From contig JBBHKE010001973.1 of the NCBI GenBank assembly GCA_037447655.1, positions 1,083,954 through 1,147,953 on the forward strand: 64,000 nucleotides of DNA, written 5' to 3'. The position numbers and the translations under genes are program-made. Below are positions 61,155 through 64,000 of the stretch, piece by piece (within the stretch, counting starts at the first letter, position 1; every line of letters begins with the position of its first letter). This stretch comes from Zygnema cylindricum (taxonomy: Eukaryota; Streptophyta; Zygnematophyceae; Zygnematales; Zygnemataceae). The notes below the pieces were generated by a model. That model searched no databases, was not told the DNA's origin, and saw only the letters and a list, made by a program, of their open reading frames with translations.

Positions 61155-62146
61155 TAGGAGAGATATTTTCTAGGTCTTAATTGATTAGAATAGCTAAAAC
61201 AAAAAGCATAGGCAGCCTGCCTCCACCTTCTCTTTCTAACCCCCATACTAGTTGAAGTCACCAAAGGAGAGAAAGGGCGGTGGAGCCATGGCTGCCTCAG
61301 CTCTATAGGCAAGACTAAAGAGTGACCTAAGTCACTCTCAACAAAAAGGTTGGGTATGGCAGGGCTCGAACCTCCGACCGGCAAACGAGGCCTAACCCTC
61401 AACTCTTACCGGTCTCTCGCAGTAGCCCGTTAGGATACATAGGGTTTGATAGCTATTGAAACATTAGCTAGATCATTAAATTGATTAACGAAAAAACAAA
61501 TTGAGGACATAGAAACTAATTGTGTTTTAGTACACACGAAACAAATGTACCGGACATTAGTTATTTGAACTACTAGCATTAAAAGTCGGTTTTGGATCCG
61601 ACGGCCCTCATCATCGCCGAGGTCCCAGAATGGTCGCCTTGGCCGTTTTCGAACGTGACTTTACCTGTCGACACGTGGCAAGATATCATTAGGAAGCACC
61701 AATCCCGCGGAGCGTGAGGAAAAGTCTGGAGGAGACACACGTCGACTCCATGGCCTTGGAGGGGACAGATGTCCACTCCATGGCCTTGTCGTACACAAGA
61801 AGTAAAGAAAGTACATCGGCCTTAGTACCTTTCTGTAATGTACAATCTTCTGATTGGTTTGTACATCAGTAGAGAGGGGTTGTAAGAGAGGTTTAGGACT
61901 AAGAGGATTGAGGAGGTTGCGGCCTGTCTCCCAACAAGCTTGAAAAAATATTGGCATCTTTGCCACTTGATAATTAATCGCCAGCATGGGCGTTTTCAAT
62001 AAATCTTTTTGCTGTAGACTTAAGGGAGTCCAAAGTTTACAGTGGTGTAATCATATTTTATATTTGCCTGCTTAGGTAGCAGTTGTTCTAGTTGAAAGTG
62101 GGTTAGTGAAAAACTACCTAGAGGCTTCTTGAATTTTGCATCCATA
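61155..62146 (+). mobile_element. LTR and leader of Copia 3, with SINE-like insert
   Basis: Aligns with 41545-42680 over most of its length. Contains the SINE-like segment at 61195-61440 and the GACTTAAGGGAGTCC leader. The first bases of the LTR are missing or diverged. Confidence 0.6.
61195..61440 (-). mobile_element. SINE-like segment inside the LTR (copy 2)
   Basis: On the minus strand a tRNA-like head (61424-61353) shows box B GGTTCGAGCCC and box A-like GACCGGTAAGAGTT. The body carries the palindrome AGAGTGACCTAAGTCACTCT (61317-61336 on plus). Box B here is closer to a real tRNA than in copy 1. Confidence 0.55.
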
Positions 62147-63930
62147 TGGGGGACATAGAATTGCAAGTTATTGGCCCACCCTATAGGGTACCCATATTCA
62201 ACGGATCTGGGTTCATTTAATGAGAAGCCATATTGATAAGGGAATTGTGTGAAAACGATATTAAGGTATTTTTAGTGGACAAGTGAAACGTCCATCTTAG
62301 TGAACTCCACCAGGGTTTGGAGGAGTGAGGTTTTTTGCAGGAGCATCTTCTCCAATGGAGGAGACAGATGATGGCAACAGTAATGTGTCCAAAAAGTAGA
62401 AAGGAAAAGAGATACCTCTCACTCCTATTGCCACGGCACCAAGAACGGTGGCAATGAAGACCGAGGAAAATGATATTCAAATGTGGGAGAACACCGACAT
62501 GAATGCCAGTCATTTCATCTTGAGGCACCTCACTCAAGCTTTGGCGACCTCTCATCTTCACATCTTCAAGGCCGAGGAGTTATGGATGACTTTAGTGGAG
62601 ATTTATAGAGCTGGTACCATTTAAGAGCGCCAGCTGGTTGAGCAAAGGTTGACGAGTTATACTTACAAAAGTAAAAAGATGTTGGACTACTGTAATGATC
62701 TCTCTTGTCTATACATAGAGATGGAAAGTGTTGGATGGACATGCACAATGAAGATGAAAGTTTACACCCGCATCATGAAGTTGCCTTAGGAGTATGAAAA
62801 CATAGTATACCCAGTGCAAGAAATGGATGATAGTTTTTGGAAGTGGAACACGTGGTCCGAATGATTCTCGTACAGGAGAACACCATTTAGATCTGCTGAG
62901 GATTAAAGAGTGTTCAAGCTCTAGCTGTTGCAACTAACCGGTGGAGGAAGGATCTGAAAAGCCGTACAATAGCTTCAAAGGAGATCGTTCTAGAGAACCC
63001 AAGCCTCCAAAGGGACTTTGCCATTTCTGCAAAAAACCAGGACACTTCATAGTTGATTGCATCAACCTGTCAGAGCTGAGGCTCCAAGAAAACCTTGGAG
63101 AAGGTTCTTCTCGAGGGAAGATGAAGAAACTTGTAGTCACAGGTGTCAAAGGAGAGACCGAGGAGGACGAGTCCTCTGAGTTGGAGGATGGGGAGCTTGT
63201 GCTCGATGAGAATTTGGAGGAGAAGGAGATTCCTCAAAAATAGATTTGTGCTTTTGGAGCCATTCGAGAAGCTCCAGAGGGAGGATGCATCATCGATTGA
63301 GGTGCATCCATTCATATGTGCCGTGACAAGCACCTCTTCAGTGAGCTGAAAAAAATCATTATTGTAGAAATAGAGTATGGGGATGGGAGAGTAGTTACTA
63401 AAGATCAATTGGGCTCGGTAGATCTGAAAGTTTTAGTGGAGGGTAAGACTTCTATACTCACCTTCTCACATGTGCTCCACATTCCTCTGCTGAGTAAAAA
63501 TCTTGTGTCTACTTCTGTTTTAGATGACAAGGATTTTGATACCTTCACTATAAAGGGAGTCTTTGCAGCTAAGTACGGAGATGAAGTCTACTTCACAGTA
63601 GATAAGGGTAGCCAAGGAATGTTTAGGCTTAACGTGAGTAATGAAAAGAAGAGTGCTTATTATGGTGGTGTCCCGAGCTTGATGATTTGGCATATGCGGT
63701 TGGGGCATGTGCATTTTGATAGGCTGAGGGAAATGAAGAAGCTGGGTGTAGTGGAAGGCATTCAGTTTGGGGTTAATGAAATGATGGATGATTGTTGTGG
63801 CTGTGCCTAAGGTAAGGCTCACAAACTCCCCTTTCCCAAAAATTCCGCATATAGAGGTGATAAAGTCTTAGATCCGGTCCACAATGATATCTCGGGATCA
63901 CCAAGAGTACCGTCGGTTGGGGGGAAGAGG
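62147..63930 (+). pseudogene. Copia 3 gag-protease-integrase start, truncated
   Basis: Gag begins MGDIELQVIGPPYRVPIFNG and is broken by stops. Readable blocks are LRHLTQALATSHLHIFKAEE, LWMTLVEIYRAGT and the zinc knuckle CHFCKKPGHFIVDC (63020-63061). The protease block is CIID-stop-GASIHMC (about 63288-63320), where a TGA replaces the usual Ser/Thr. FSHVLHIPLLSKNLVSTSVL and the pre-integrase block MIWHMRLGHVHFDRL with CCGCA follow. Integrase starts DPVHNDISG and PSVGGKRY and is then lost at about 63930. It is the counterpart of the part missing from Copia 2. Confidence 0.88.
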
Positions 63931-64000
63931 TATTGATTTGGGGCAACCGGTAACCCAGAGGAAGAAGAAGAAGCACCAGCAGCTGCCATAATATTCAGAT
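63931..64000. other. Breakpoint to unrelated sequence at the window end
   Basis: After GGGAAGAGG the Copia frame stops matching, and GAAGAAGAAGAAGCACCAGCAGC follows. Too short to identify. Confidence 0.3.

Overview
This looks like nuclear DNA of a green-lineage eukaryote, perhaps a streptophyte alga or another early-diverging plant relative. The inferred DNA polymerase alpha protein has plant-like blocks ([34 protein letters not shown]). Degenerate CCCTAAA-type telomere words are frequent. Introns are long and use GT-AG sites, and the intergenic space is filled with Ty1/copia retrotransposons and small DNA transposons. The species cannot be fixed from the sequence alone.

Region 1, 1-27.6 kb, minus strand: a fragmented gene for the catalytic subunit of DNA polymerase alpha (POLA1). 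I could join exons by conserved protein blocks and matching splice phases: e1 (N-terminal p180 domain), e2, e3, e4, e5, e6, e7, e8, e9 (exonuclease-like block), e13 (motif A, SLYPS), e14 (KLTAN) and e15 (SMYG). A block of about 6.0 kb holding e1-e5 occurs twice (copy A 12.5-18.5 kb, copy B 20.56-26.58 kb). Copy B lacks e6-e8 but is followed by e9. Copy A has e6-e8 but no e9. Exons between e5 and e6 and between e9 and e13 were not found, and a 477-base gap lies where the exon before e13 should be. The introns carry GA/CT microsatellites and tandem copies of exon edges together with their splice sites. A Copia remnant sits inside the gene at 5.6-7.4 kb. A tRNA-like sequence lies at 3.8 kb.

Region 2, 27.6-53.1 kb: a nest of mobile elements. 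It holds a nearly intact Copia element with 742-bp LTRs and a 5-bp target duplication (31.8-37.4 kb), a second internally deleted Copia (37.4-42 kb), LTRs of another family interrupted by hAT-like and TA-target MITE-like elements, and fold-back elements with long inverted arms. Several insertions can be read against empty sites preserved in sister copies in the same window.

Region 3, 53.1-55.3 kb, plus strand: the only ordinary host gene I can model outside POLA1. It has a TATA box, a 5'UTR intron and three coding exons. It encodes a 259-residue secreted protein with two PAN/Apple-like domains and a proline-rich tail.

Region 4, 55.3-64 kb: further Copia remnants on both strands, a repeat pair that may be LTRs, and a Copia gag-protease-integrase segment cut off near the window end.
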